A DNA stretch of 20,521 bases from Eubacteriales bacterium (GCA_030528845.1 JAUMYC010000016.1:1-20521); one strand, 5' to 3'; positions 1-7,513 are shown, counted from the first letter of the stretch. Program-made: numbers and translations. The notes: generated from the letters alone by a model not told the origin.

Positions 1-696
1 GGCTGGATCGTCGTGTATGTCGTCGGCTTCGGCAACGCGGACGTGCTTTCGGTGGCGATCGGCGTTCCCAAGCTGATCACAGTTCTCCTCGGGCTGGTGT
101 TGACCGCGCTGCTGGTCGGCTTTATGCGCGGCGGCGGTCTGCTGCGGCGCTTCGGGCTCTGCAAAGCGCAAGGGCGCTGCAAGGATTATCTGTATTACCT
201 TCCGCTGGCTCTGCTCTCGTGCGTAAATCTCTTTGGAGGGCTTGCGGCGGACAAAGGCATGCTCGAGAGCGTCCTCTTTGTCGTCAGCATGTGCCTTGTT
301 GCCCTGCTGGAGGAGCTCATTTTCCGCGGCCTGCTCTTCAAGGGGATGCTGCGCAGCGGCGTGCGCTCTGCCGTCGTCCTCTCGTCGCTCGCTTTCGGCG
401 CGGGGCATATCGTGAATCTGCTTCTGGGCGCGTCGCTTGGTGAAACGCTTTTGCAGCTGTGCTATGCTGCGGCGGTCGGCTTCTGCTACACCGCGCTCTT
501 TTATGCAAGCGGCAGCATTCTGCCGTGCGTGCTCTCGCATGCGTTCGTCAATGCGACGAGCGGCTTTGCGGCGGAGCTCGGGGGAGCGGCGAACACAGCG
601 CTGGCGCTGGGGCAAAGCGCGATTGCGGTCGGCTACGGCCTGTGGCTTCTGCGCAGGGCGAAGCGCTCCGGCGTGCCGGAGAGGGCGAAAGACTAA
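1..696 (+). CDS. CPBP-family intramembrane metalloprotease (5' end outside window)
   Basis: The open frame runs in from base 1 without a convincing start, and the GTG at 13 has no ribosome binding site, so the gene probably begins upstream of the window. The visible 231 residues are mostly hydrophobic, with several membrane helices. They carry the three CPBP (Abi/Rce1-type) motifs: EELIFRG (bases ~310-330), FGAGH (~397-411) and HAFVN (~538-552), which supply the glutamate, histidines and asparagine thought to build the active site in this family. CPBP proteins are membrane proteases or bacteriocin-immunity-like proteins; the substrate here is unknown. The gene is followed after 21 bases by a GrpB-family gene on the same strand. 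The family call is firm and the role is not. Confidence 0.85.
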   Translation, partial: GWIVVYVVGFGNADVLSVAIGVPKLITVLLGLVLTALLVGFMRGGGLLRRFGLCKAQGRCKDYLYYLPLALLSCVNLFGGLAADKGMLESVLFVVSMCLVALLEELIFRGLLFKGMLRSGVRSAVVLSSLAFGAGHIVNLLLGASLGETLLQLCYAAAVGFCYTALFYASGSILPCVLSHAFVNATSGFAAELGGAANTALALGQSAIAVGYGLWLLRRAKRSGVPERAKD

Positions 697-717
697 AAAA
701 TGGGAGGAGAGGATTTT

Positions 718-1272
718 ATGCTGGGTCTGGTCAGGGGAAGAGTCGCGCTGCAGGAGCATCGTGAGGAATGGGCGGAAGCCGCGCAGGAGACGATTGCGCG
801 CCTCGCGTCCGTGCTGGCTGGCGAGGCGGTAGAGATCGAACACGTCGGCAGCACCGCCGTGCGCGGCATCTGCGCCAAGCCGATCATCGATATCGCAGTG
901 GGCATGCGCAGCCCGGAAGCGCTCGAGGCATTCCTCGGCCCGCTTGCGCAGGCCGGGTTTATCGACCGGGGCGAGGACGTGCCCGGCCAGAGACTGCTGG
1001 TGCTGGGCGACGACGCGCGGCAGCTGCGCACGCATCACATCCACGTCGTGCCGTGGGGCGGCCAAGCATGGCGCAACTATATAAATTTTCGGGATTATCT
1101 GAACGCACATCCGGAACAGGCCGCGCGCTATGATGCGCTGAAGAGAACGCTCGCCGCTGCGCACGCCTGTGAGAGGGGCGCGTATACAGCCGGAAAGGCG
1201 CAGCTCGTGGCAGAGCTGCTGGAGCGGGCGCGCGTATGGAAAGCGGCGAAAGAGCGCGAGGGGGAGGAATAA
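718..1272 (+). CDS. GrpB/UPF0157-family nucleotidyltransferase-like protein
   Basis: A 184-residue protein with the GrpB (UPF0157) signature: IEHVGSTAVRGICAKPIID near residues 39-57 (the HxGSTAVxG...KPxID core) and HHIHVVPWGG further on. This family has a nucleotidyltransferase-like fold; some members are fused to dephospho-CoA kinase, and the activity of stand-alone members is not settled. The ATG at 718 is chosen because a GGAGGAGAGG ribosome binding site lies at 703-712; the in-frame ATG at 700 lies in front of that site. It sits between a CPBP protease and an EamA transporter with gaps of 21 and 2 bases, so the three are probably one transcript. Nothing links their functions directly. Confidence 0.85.
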   Translation: MLGLVRGRVALQEHREEWAEAAQETIARLASVLAGEAVEIEHVGSTAVRGICAKPIIDIAVGMRSPEALEAFLGPLAQAGFIDRGEDVPGQRLLVLGDDARQLRTHHIHVVPWGGQAWRNYINFRDYLNAHPEQAARYDALKRTLAAAHACERGAYTAGKAQLVAELLERARVWKAAKEREGEE

Positions 1273-1274
1273 GT

Positions 1275-2114
1275 TTGGGATATCTGCTTCTCGGCGTTTT
1301 GTGCAGCACGCTGATCGCCGTGATCATGCGCCTAAGCACGGAGCATGTCAGGGCGAACTTCGGCATGCTCGCGATGAACTATGCCATATGCAGCGCCCTC
1401 GCCGCGCTGCATATCGGCTCCGACGGCCTCTTTCCCGCCGCAGAGGGACTGGGCCGCGCGGCAGGGCTGGGCGTACTGGGCGGCGCGCTGTTTCTGGCCT
1501 CGCTGCTCCTGCTGCAATACAACACGGCAAAAAACGGCGTTGTGCTGACGAACGTCTTCATGAAGCTCGGCCTGCTCGTGCCGATCGCCCTCTCGACGCT
1601 CTTCTTCGGCGAGAGCATGCGCCAGGTGCAGGGCGTCGGCTTTCTGCTCGCCGTCGCAGCGATCCTCCTGAGCAGCAGTTCCGGCGGCGCGATAAAAAAG
1701 CTGCGCGTCAACTGGCAGCTTTTGCTCCTGCTGCTTGCCAGCGGCGCGGCGGATGTAATGGCAAAGGTATATGCGCATTTCGGCGCCCCTTCGCTTTCGG
1801 ATCAGTTCTTGTTTTATAATTTCGGCGCTGCGATGCTCTTCGGCGCAGCACTTATGCTTGCAAAAGGACAACGGCCCGGCAGGGCGGAGGTGTTTTTCGG
1901 CCTGCTTGTAGGCGTGCCGAATTTTTACAGCAGCCGCTTTCTGCTCAAAGCACTCGAAAGCGTGCCCGCCGTCATCGCGTATCCCACCTACAGCGTTTCC
2001 ACGCTGCTGCTCGTCTCGCTGGCGGGCGTGATGCTGTTCAAAGAAAAGCTGCAGAAAAACCAGTGGCAGGCAGTCGCGCTCATCCTCTGCGCGCTGGTGC
2101 TTTTGAATATCTGA
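1275..2114 (+). CDS. EamA/DMT-superfamily transporter
   Basis: A 279-residue, almost wholly hydrophobic protein with about ten predicted membrane helices, matching the two-repeat EamA (drug/metabolite transporter) architecture in length and composition. A short basic loop near residues 136-142 separates the halves, and the C-terminal half has the usual pattern of helices ending in a conserved lysine-rich turn (FKEKLQKNQW). The start is taken as TTG at 1275: GGAGG at 1263-1267 precedes it by 7 bases, and it starts 2 bases after the GrpB stop. An in-frame ATG at 1236 would overlap GrpB by 37 bases and has no such site. The substrate cannot be told from the sequence. Confidence 0.82.
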   Translation: MGYLLLGVLCSTLIAVIMRLSTEHVRANFGMLAMNYAICSALAALHIGSDGLFPAAEGLGRAAGLGVLGGALFLASLLLLQYNTAKNGVVLTNVFMKLGLLVPIALSTLFFGESMRQVQGVGFLLAVAAILLSSSSGGAIKKLRVNWQLLLLLLASGAADVMAKVYAHFGAPSLSDQFLFYNFGAAMLFGAALMLAKGQRPGRAEVFFGLLVGVPNFYSSRFLLKALESVPAVIAYPTYSVSTLLLVSLAGVMLFKEKLQKNQWQAVALILCALVLLNI

Positions 2115-2117
2115 TCC

Positions 2118-2150
2118 AAGCGCGGCGGAAGTCCTTCTTTCGCCGCGCTT
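2118..2150 (+). terminator. Hairpin after the EamA gene
   Basis: AAGCGCGGCG (2118-2127) pairs perfectly with CGCCGCGCTT (2141-2150) around a 13-base loop, four bases after the transporter stop. The downstream bases (CTTGCCCG) are only weakly T-rich, so termination may be inefficient. It likely ends the CPBP-GrpB-EamA transcript. Confidence 0.65.
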
Positions 2151-2312
2151 CTTGCCCGTAAAACGGGATAAAACCATTGCGGATGCGGCATCCTATACGG
2201 CGCGGCGACAGACGGGGAGGCAATTCTTTACTTTCTGTTTATGCAAAAACATATTCTATGCCGCATGAACGGTGTAAGATACGGTTCGTGAATAGCGTGA
2301 GCGGAGGTGCGT

Positions 2313-3059
2313 ATGCAGAAGCAGCCGGTCAGGATCGTCGCCGCGGCGGCGGATCCCAATACGCGCATGACGCTTGCCAAGGCCTATACAGACGCCGGAT
2401 GGGAAATACGAACCACAGGCGACGGCAAAGAGGCGCTCGCGCTCCTGCATTCGTTTCCGTCCGACGTTCTGCTTTTGCAGCTCCCGCTGAAAAGTTACGA
2501 TGGCCTGGAGGTGCTGCGCAGGATCCCGCGCGAAGGGCTTTACCTCGTCCCCGGCGTCATTTTGTCCGCGCATTCCGGCATGGATCCCTTTGCCGCGCAT
2601 GCAAAGGAGCTCGGGGCGGCCTGCGTGCTGGAGAATCGCGCGCCCTTGCAGGAATTTTTACAGGCGAGCGCGAATATTACAGCAGAGGATCGGCTCTATG
2701 CGGCGCGCGGCTGCGCGGAGGGGATCCGCAGACTGCTGGACAGGCTCTCCTTTCCGGAGGGACATCCGGGAGAAAAGTATCTTGCGACGGCGCTTCGATA
2801 CGTCCTGACGGACGGGCGCTTGCTGCATGATATGGCCCACGGCCTGTATCCGCTCGTGGCAAAAGCGCACGGCGTACAGCCTGCGCAGGTAGAGCGGGGC
2901 ATCCGGCACGCCATCGAAAAGGCGTGGTCGGTCGGCCGTACGGAAGAGCAATATGCTCTGTTTGAAAATACTATCGATGAAAAGCGCGGAAAGCCTACCA
3001 ATGCCGGCATGATCGCCATGGCAGCGGAGTTTCTGCGGAAAGAGGAGGGTACCGTATGA
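2313..3059 (+). CDS. Spo0A-like regulator with degenerate receiver domain
   Basis: A 248-residue protein laid out like Spo0A: receiver-like domain (about 5-118), linker, and a C-terminal helical domain (about 148-245). The C-terminal part matches the Spo0A effector domain at its hallmark stretches: LYPLVAKAHGVQPAQVERGI (178-197), RHAIEKAWSVG (198-208) and KPTNAGMIAMAAEFLR (227-242). The receiver keeps the fold pattern and a Ser at the usual Thr/Ser position (S85). However, the phospho-acceptor position is glutamine (Q56 in DVLLLQLPL, codon CAG), the acidic pair is reduced to A13-D14, and the conserved lysine is glutamate (E107). It should therefore not accept phosphate by the normal route. 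The start ATG at 2313 has GGAGG at 2303-2307. Its stop overlaps the deoB start (ATGA). It may be a paralogue or this organism's diverged Spo0A. Confidence 0.8.
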   Translation: MQKQPVRIVAAAADPNTRMTLAKAYTDAGWEIRTTGDGKEALALLHSFPSDVLLLQLPLKSYDGLEVLRRIPREGLYLVPGVILSAHSGMDPFAAHAKELGAACVLENRAPLQEFLQASANITAEDRLYAARGCAEGIRRLLDRLSFPEGHPGEKYLATALRYVLTDGRLLHDMAHGLYPLVAKAHGVQPAQVERGIRHAIEKAWSVGRTEEQYALFENTIDEKRGKPTNAGMIAMAAEFLRKEEGTV

Positions 3060-4225
3060 AAATACGCAAAGCGGCCCTGATCGTTGTGGACGGCCTTGGC
3101 GTGGGAGCGCTGCCGGACGCCGCGAAATACGGAGACGAAGGCGCGAACAGCTTGCAGCATGTGCTGGAAGCCTGCGCGCCGGAGCTGGAAAATTTGAGAG
3201 AAATGGGCCTGATCAACGCCGCCGGGCTCCCGGATGCGGTGGAAGAGCCCCTTGCCTGTTACGGCAAAATGGCGGAGCTTTCCGCCGGAAAGGACACCAC
3301 GACGGGGCATTGGGAGCTCGCGGGCCTGCCCGTGCCCAAGCCGTTCCCGACCTATCCGGACGGCTTCCCGCAGGATCTGATCGAGCGCTTTGAAAACGAA
3401 ACGGGCCATCAGGTCATCGGAAACAAGCCCGCCTCCGGCACGGAGATCCTCGAAGAGCTCGGGCCGGAGCATCTGCGCACGGGCAAGCTCATCGTCTACA
3501 CCTCGGCCGACAGCGTATTCCAGATCGCCGCGCACGAAGCCGTGCTCCCGCCCGCGGAGCTTTGGCATATCTGCCGCATCGCCCGGCGCATTCTGCAGGG
3601 CGAGCATGCGGTCGCGCGCGTCATCGCGCGCCCGTTCGTGGGCAATCCCGGCGCGTTTGTGCGCACAGGCAATCGGCGCGATTTCTCCGTCGAGCCCTTC
3701 GGCCCGACGCTGCTGGACGTCCTGCACGAAAGCGGCGTGAACACCGTCGGCATCGGCAAGATCGAAGATATCTTCAACCGCAGGGGGCTTTCCTCCTCCG
3801 TGCATTCCGCGGGCAACGCCGCCTGTCTGGATGCGCTGTGCGAAACGCTGAAAAACCCGCGCTTTTCCGGCCTTGCGTTCGTGAATCTCGTGGATACGGA
3901 TTCCGCCTACGGCCACAGGCGCGACGCGCAGGGCTATGCCGACTGCCTGCAGCAGCTGGACGATCGCCTGCCGGAGATCATGCGACTCATCGGCGATGAC
4001 GGCCTGCTCCTGCTCGTCGCCGACCACGGCTGCGACCCCTGCTTCCCGGGCAGCGATCATACGCGCGAATACGTGCCGCTGCTGATCTGGGGCCTCGGCA
4101 TTCAGGAGGGCGTGGATCTGGGCGTGCGCGGCAGCTTTGCCGACGTCAGCGCGACCCTTCTTGACGCCTTCGGCGTGAAAAAGAAGCTGGCGGGCGAATC
4201 CTTCTGGGCAGATATCGCGCTCTGA
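3056..4225 (+). CDS. deoB: Phosphopentomutase
   Basis: A 389-residue enzyme of normal DeoB length that interconverts ribose 1-phosphate and ribose 5-phosphate (and the deoxy forms) in the cytosol, linking nucleoside phosphorolysis to the pentose phosphate pathway. Alkaline-phosphatase-superfamily motifs are present: VDGLGVGALPDA with metal ligand D12; GKDTTTGHWE at 78-87, where T81 aligns with the catalytic threonine of Bacillus DeoB; VDTDSAYGHRRD; and VADHGCDPCFPGSDHTREY, which supplies metal-binding Asp and His. The ATG overlaps the stop of the Spo0A-like gene, suggesting translational coupling. Its partner deoD lies elsewhere in the window (16788-17507, minus strand). The DacF-like gene follows after 93 bases. 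Confidence 0.97.
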   Translation: MKIRKAALIVVDGLGVGALPDAAKYGDEGANSLQHVLEACAPELENLREMGLINAAGLPDAVEEPLACYGKMAELSAGKDTTTGHWELAGLPVPKPFPTYPDGFPQDLIERFENETGHQVIGNKPASGTEILEELGPEHLRTGKLIVYTSADSVFQIAAHEAVLPPAELWHICRIARRILQGEHAVARVIARPFVGNPGAFVRTGNRRDFSVEPFGPTLLDVLHESGVNTVGIGKIEDIFNRRGLSSSVHSAGNAACLDALCETLKNPRFSGLAFVNLVDTDSAYGHRRDAQGYADCLQQLDDRLPEIMRLIGDDGLLLLVADHGCDPCFPGSDHTREYVPLLIWGLGIQEGVDLGVRGSFADVSATLLDAFGVKKKLAGESFWADIAL

Positions 4226-4253
4226 TCCGTTCTAACGCGCATCATACATGCAT

Positions 4254-4317
4254 AAACCTCTCGTAGCGAAGAAAAGGCATGCGGCCTTTTCGCATAGATC
4301 GCGGCGGGAGGTTTTTT
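4254..4317 (+). promoter_or_regulatory. Two-stem leader hairpin covering the dacF-like ribosome binding site
   Basis: AAACCTC (4254-4260) is complementary to GAGGTTT (4308-4314), enclosing a perfect 8-bp inner hairpin (4271-4278 with 4284-4291, loop ATGCG). The right outer arm includes part of the GGGAGG ribosome binding site (4306-4311) of the next gene and runs into six T residues (4312-4317). In read-through RNA from deoB it could act as a terminator, as a lock on the ribosome binding site, or both. The pairing is visible in the sequence; the function is inferred. Confidence 0.45.
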
Positions 4318-4318
4318 C

Positions 4319-5473
4319 ATGCGCCAAAGAGTGTTGTCGGTTTTGCTCGTCTTTGTGCTTCTTTCCACGGCCTCGGCCGCGCCTTTGGAGGCCGAGCCTC
4401 CGTTTGAGACGGACTGCGTCAGTGCGATCCTTCTGGAGCCGCTCAGCGGCCAGATCATCTTTGAAAAAAATGCGGACGAAAAGCGGCCCGTTGCAAGTAT
4501 CGTGAAGATGATGACGATCCTGCTGGCTCTGGAGGCCTTCGAGAGCGGCAGGGCCTCTCCGGAGGATGTCGTCGTCGTCTCGGAGAACGCTTCCGGGATG
4601 GGCGGCTCGCAGGTGCTGCTGGACACGGGAGAGGAACAAAAGCTGGGCACGCTCGTGAAGTGCATGATCGTTGCAAGCGCGAACGACGCCGCCGTGGCCG
4701 TTGGAGAGCATTTATACGGCTCGGTCAAGCTGTGCGTGGCGCGCATGAACGAGCGCGCGGAAGAACTGGGCATGCAGAACACGCGTTTTGTCAACTGCAC
4801 CGGGCTGCCCGCCGAAGGCCAGTATACCACCGCGCGGGATGTGGCGCTGCTCTCGCAGGAGCTCTTTGCCCATGAGGGGTATTTTGAGTATTCCACGATC
4901 TGGCTGGACGAGCTGCCGCACCCGGACGGGCGCATGACGCAGCTGACCAACACAAATCGGCTCATCCGGCTCTATGCCGGCTGCGACGGCGGCAAGACGG
5001 GTTCGACCAACGAGGCGGGGTATTGTATCTCCGCGACAGCGCAGCGGGACGGTATGCGCCTGATCGCCGTGGTGCTGGGCTCTCCCACAGGAAAGGTGCG
5101 CTTTTCCACGGCGCAAAGCATCCTTGACCACGGCTTTGCCAACTATACGCTTTATCCTGTCGCGCAGCTTGGCGCGGGGCTGGTGCAAAAGCTGCCCGTC
5201 ACGGGAAGCGCGCTGGAGGAGATCGGCCTGCGGCTGGGCAAAGAGCTTACGCTGCTGATCGAAAAAGGGGAACAGGGGCAGATCGAGCTGCGCCCGAGCC
5301 TGCCCGAGAGCGTCGCCGCGCCCGTAGCCGAAGGCGCAGTCGTCGGCAGCGTGGAAATATGGAAGGACGGCGCGCTCGTCGGGAGCGTGCCCGTCGAAGC
5401 CTCCGAAAGTGCCGACCGCCGCTCCTTTGCCGACGGCGCGCGCAAGGTGCTCGAAAAATGGATCTACAAATAG
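4319..5473 (+). CDS. dacF: D-alanyl-D-alanine carboxypeptidase (DacF-like, peptidase S11)
   Basis: A 384-residue exported penicillin-binding protein that removes the terminal D-Ala from peptidoglycan stem peptides. It has an N-terminal signal peptide (hydrophobic about 5-20), then the three active-site motifs of family S11: S60-I-V-K63 (SxxK, with the acylated serine), S120-A-N122 (SxN) and K226-T-G228 (KTG). A C-terminal beta-rich PBP5-type domain follows and ends in a basic, amphipathic-looking tail (KVLEKWIYK) that could hold the protein at the membrane. The ATG at 4319 follows GGGAGG (4306-4311). In Bacillus, drm (deoB) and dacF are near neighbours upstream of spoIIA; here deoB precedes it but rqcH follows on the other strand. 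A GCATA (4250-4254) resembles a forespore sigma factor -35 element, but no convincing -10 follows. Confidence 0.9.
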   Translation: MRQRVLSVLLVFVLLSTASAAPLEAEPPFETDCVSAILLEPLSGQIIFEKNADEKRPVASIVKMMTILLALEAFESGRASPEDVVVVSENASGMGGSQVLLDTGEEQKLGTLVKCMIVASANDAAVAVGEHLYGSVKLCVARMNERAEELGMQNTRFVNCTGLPAEGQYTTARDVALLSQELFAHEGYFEYSTIWLDELPHPDGRMTQLTNTNRLIRLYAGCDGGKTGSTNEAGYCISATAQRDGMRLIAVVLGSPTGKVRFSTAQSILDHGFANYTLYPVAQLGAGLVQKLPVTGSALEEIGLRLGKELTLLIEKGEQGQIELRPSLPESVAAPVAEGAVVGSVEIWKDGALVGSVPVEASESADRRSFADGARKVLEKWIYK

Positions 5474-5517
5474 AAAAAACGCGCCTCTTGCCGGTCTATG
5501 CGGAAAGAGGCGCGTTT
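5474..5517 (-). terminator. Bidirectional terminator between dacF-like and rqcH
   Basis: AAACGCGCCTCTT (5477-5489) pairs perfectly over 13 bp with 5505-5517. On the minus strand the hairpin is followed by six T (complement of A5474-5479), an excellent intrinsic terminator for rqcH. On the plus strand it also lies directly after the dacF-like stop, though with a weaker T tract, so it probably serves both convergent genes. Confidence 0.88.
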
Positions 5518-5527
5518 ACTTGTCTGT

Positions 5528-7282
5528 TTATTCGCTCTTGGCTGCGTTTTCCGGCAGGAGCGCGCGCACGGCCTGCTCGGAGGGGGTGACGTAGACGGTG
5601 GTATTGTGGGTGAAGATGACGTAGCCGGGCTTGGCGCCCGCGGGCTTTTTCACATAGCGCCGCTGCGTCATGTCGACCGGCACGTTGGAGGAGGACTGTC
5701 CCTTGGAATAATATGCCGCGAGCATGGCCGCGTCCATGAGGCTCAGGTCGTCGGGCTCGGTCGATTTGAGGATGACATGGCTGCCGGGCATGTCCTTGGC
5801 ATGCAGCCAGATCTCCATCGGCCCTGCGGAGAAGGTGAGCTTTTCGTTCTGCACGTTGTTCTTGCCTACGAAGATTTCTTTGCCTGTGCGCGAGAGAAAG
5901 CGCAGCGGCTTAGATTCCGGCAGGGCCTTTTTCTGGCGGCGGTTGTGCGTCGCGTGTACATAGCCTTCTTTTTCCAATTCGGCGCGGATCTCCTGCAGGT
6001 CGGCCTCGTCCGTGCTCTTTTCAAGGTTTTGCAGCTGGTTTTCGAGATAGGCCAGCTCCTCGCGCGTTTCGGCGGCCTGTTCCCCGGCCATATGCGCGGC
6101 GTTTCGCATTTTCTGATACAGCTTGAAATAGCGCTGCGCGTTGCGGGCGGGGCTCATGCTCTCGTCGAGCTGGATCTCGATCTCGGCGCAGTTTTCGTCA
6201 TACCAGTTGGGCAGGCTGATCGACCGCGCGCCCTTGGGCACCATGGCGATGGACGCGTTGAGCAGCTCGCCTTTTATGCGGTATTCCTCCATATGCTCGG
6301 AATCCTTGAGCGTCTGCAGGCGGAGCGCCAGCTTCTTTTCGCAGCGCTCGATGTTGCGCTTGAGCAGGTGGCGCAGCGAGGTGGCCTTCTGCTGGATGCG
6401 CGTCATGTCGTCGCGGGCGGTGTAATAGGCGTCCATCGCCTCGCAGAGGCCGGAGCAGGCTTCCGCCTGAAAATGGCTGCGGCTCTGATACGGGAAGGGG
6501 CAGATGTCGACCGGCATGCCTTCGTCATTTTTGTAAATGATCGGCTCGATCCGCTCCGGTGCGCTCTCGAGCCATTCGACCGCGCGGGCGCAGAGCGAGG
6601 ACAGGTCGCATTCCTCCAAAACGGCCTCGGTGCTGCCGGCACAGTGCAGAGCGAGCTCCTCGCTCGTCTGTTCGGACAGGCCCATGATCGTCTTGGAGAG
6701 CGCCTTGCGCACAAGCCCGGAAAGCGCGCCGAGCCGAAGACCAAGCTCCTGCGCGTTCAGCCCTTCTCGCGGCAGCTTATCCTGCAGCGGCGGGCGCTCA
6801 TAGCGCAGCCCGGGCAGCACCTGACGCACGCTGGAGACGTCCATCGGCACATGGCGCGCGCTTTCAAGAATGCGCTCGTTCTGGTCGTAGAAAATGAGGT
6901 TGGAATGGCGGCCCATGCACTCGGCGGTGATCGTGAGCAGGCAGGGGTCGCCCAATTCACTCACGGCGTCGAAGGTGATGTCTAAAATGCGGTCTCCCTG
7001 ATGCTGCGTGATCGAGCGGATGCGGCTGCCGGCGATGCGCTTGCGCAGCAGCATGCAAAAGGACGACGGCTCGAGCGGATTGGGCCGCTTGAGCGTGGTC
7101 GTCTGTACGCGCGCCGCGCCCGCGTTCGCGCTGAGCAACAGGTTTTTGTTCTCGCCCGGGCAGCGCAGAGCGAGCACGAGCTCGTCCGGTTCGGGCTGGG
7201 TGATCTTATCCACCCTCGCGCCGGCGAGGGTCTCGTTGAGCTCGCGGGCGATCAGCCCGAGCATAAAGCCGTCCATCGGCAT
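5528..7282 (-). CDS. rqcH: Ribosome quality control factor RqcH (NFACT family)
   Basis: A 584-residue NFACT protein. The family binds 50S subunits carrying stalled peptidyl-tRNA and recruits tRNA-Ala to add C-terminal alanine tails; older annotations call it fibronectin-binding protein. The N-terminal NFACT-N domain starts MPMDGFMLGLIAREL and contains D97-R98 in QHQGDRILDI, the pair known to be needed for tailing in Bacillus RqcH. Two helix-hairpin-helix/coiled-coil segments follow (about 290-430). The NFACT-R (DUF814) domain lies near 470-570, with GKNNVQNEKLT, WLHAKDMPGSHVI and YVTPSE. The start at 7282 fits family N-termini and has GAAGGGA about 8 bases upstream; an in-frame ATG at 7276 is the alternative. 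It has its own promoter (7356-7384) and terminator (5474-5517). Confidence 0.96.
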   Translation of the reverse strand: MPMDGFMLGLIARELNETLAGARVDKITQPEPDELVLALRCPGENKNLLLSANAGAARVQTTTLKRPNPLEPSSFCMLLRKRIAGSRIRSITQHQGDRILDITFDAVSELGDPCLLTITAECMGRHSNLIFYDQNERILESARHVPMDVSSVRQVLPGLRYERPPLQDKLPREGLNAQELGLRLGALSGLVRKALSKTIMGLSEQTSEELALHCAGSTEAVLEECDLSSLCARAVEWLESAPERIEPIIYKNDEGMPVDICPFPYQSRSHFQAEACSGLCEAMDAYYTARDDMTRIQQKATSLRHLLKRNIERCEKKLALRLQTLKDSEHMEEYRIKGELLNASIAMVPKGARSISLPNWYDENCAEIEIQLDESMSPARNAQRYFKLYQKMRNAAHMAGEQAAETREELAYLENQLQNLEKSTDEADLQEIRAELEKEGYVHATHNRRQKKALPESKPLRFLSRTGKEIFVGKNNVQNEKLTFSAGPMEIWLHAKDMPGSHVILKSTEPDDLSLMDAAMLAAYYSKGQSSSNVPVDMTQRRYVKKPAGAKPGYVIFTHNTTVYVTPSEQAVRALLPENAAKSE

Positions 7283-7355
7283 AGCGGCGTCCCTTCTTTC
7301 TGTTCCGGGCCATGCTCGGCCCGGGAGATACTTTTCGAAAAAGCGATATGCCCTT

Positions 7356-7384
7356 ATTATATCGTTCAAAAACGTTTGCTTCAA
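7356..7384 (-). promoter_or_regulatory. SigA-type promoter of rqcH
   Basis: On the minus strand, TTGAAG (7384-7379) and TATAAT (7361-7356) are separated by exactly 17 bases. Transcription would start near 7349, giving a leader of roughly 65 bases before rqcH. Confidence 0.75.
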
Positions 7385-7405
7385 GGTGCTTTTGGACAGA
7401 GAATG

Positions 7406-7414
7406 TGCTATAAT
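7406..7414 (+). promoter_or_regulatory. Extended -10 promoter of the gerM-rph/rdgB-ysnB operon
   Basis: TGCTATAAT is a perfect extended -10 element (TGnTATAAT). No good -35 lies 16-18 bases upstream, which is common for extended -10 promoters. Transcription would start near 7421, leaving a leader of about 114 bases. It is back to back with the rqcH promoter, whose -35 lies only 22 bases away. Confidence 0.7.
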
Positions 7415-7457
7415 GATATTTAGTGAAAATATGCGGCGATCGTTCTCCGGCCGGGCT

Positions 7458-7513
7458 GCGCGCATGCAGGAATAGCTCTGCGCGCGGCGGAATAGCATGG
7501 AAGTGCAATTCCA
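7458..7513 (+). repeat. Small hairpins and direct repeat in the gerM leader
   Basis: GCGCGCA (7458-7464) pairs with TGCGCGC (7479-7485). GGAATAGC occurs twice (7469-7476 and 7489-7496), once inside and once just after this hairpin. TGGAA/TTCCA form a second short stem just before the ribosome binding site. This could be a regulatory leader, but short stems are expected by chance in GC-rich DNA. Confidence 0.35.

Noticed and set aside
2151..2312. Possible riboswitch or ncRNA in the leader of the Spo0A-like gene
   Set aside because: Only short stems are visible (CCCG/CGGG near 2156-2167; GGATG/CATCC at 2181-2193) and no known riboswitch motif. A TTTACT at 2227-2232 has only a poor -10 (CATATT, 2250-2255), so no promoter was called.
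2696..4060. Long minus-strand frame of 454 codons
   Set aside because: It is antisense to deoB and the Spo0A-like gene, rich in Arg, Ala, Gly and His as expected of a GC-rich shadow frame, and lacks a recognisable domain or ribosome binding site.
5498..6985. Plus-strand frame of 495 codons opposite rqcH
   Set aside because: It starts inside the rqcH terminator and mirrors rqcH codons; no domain is recognisable.
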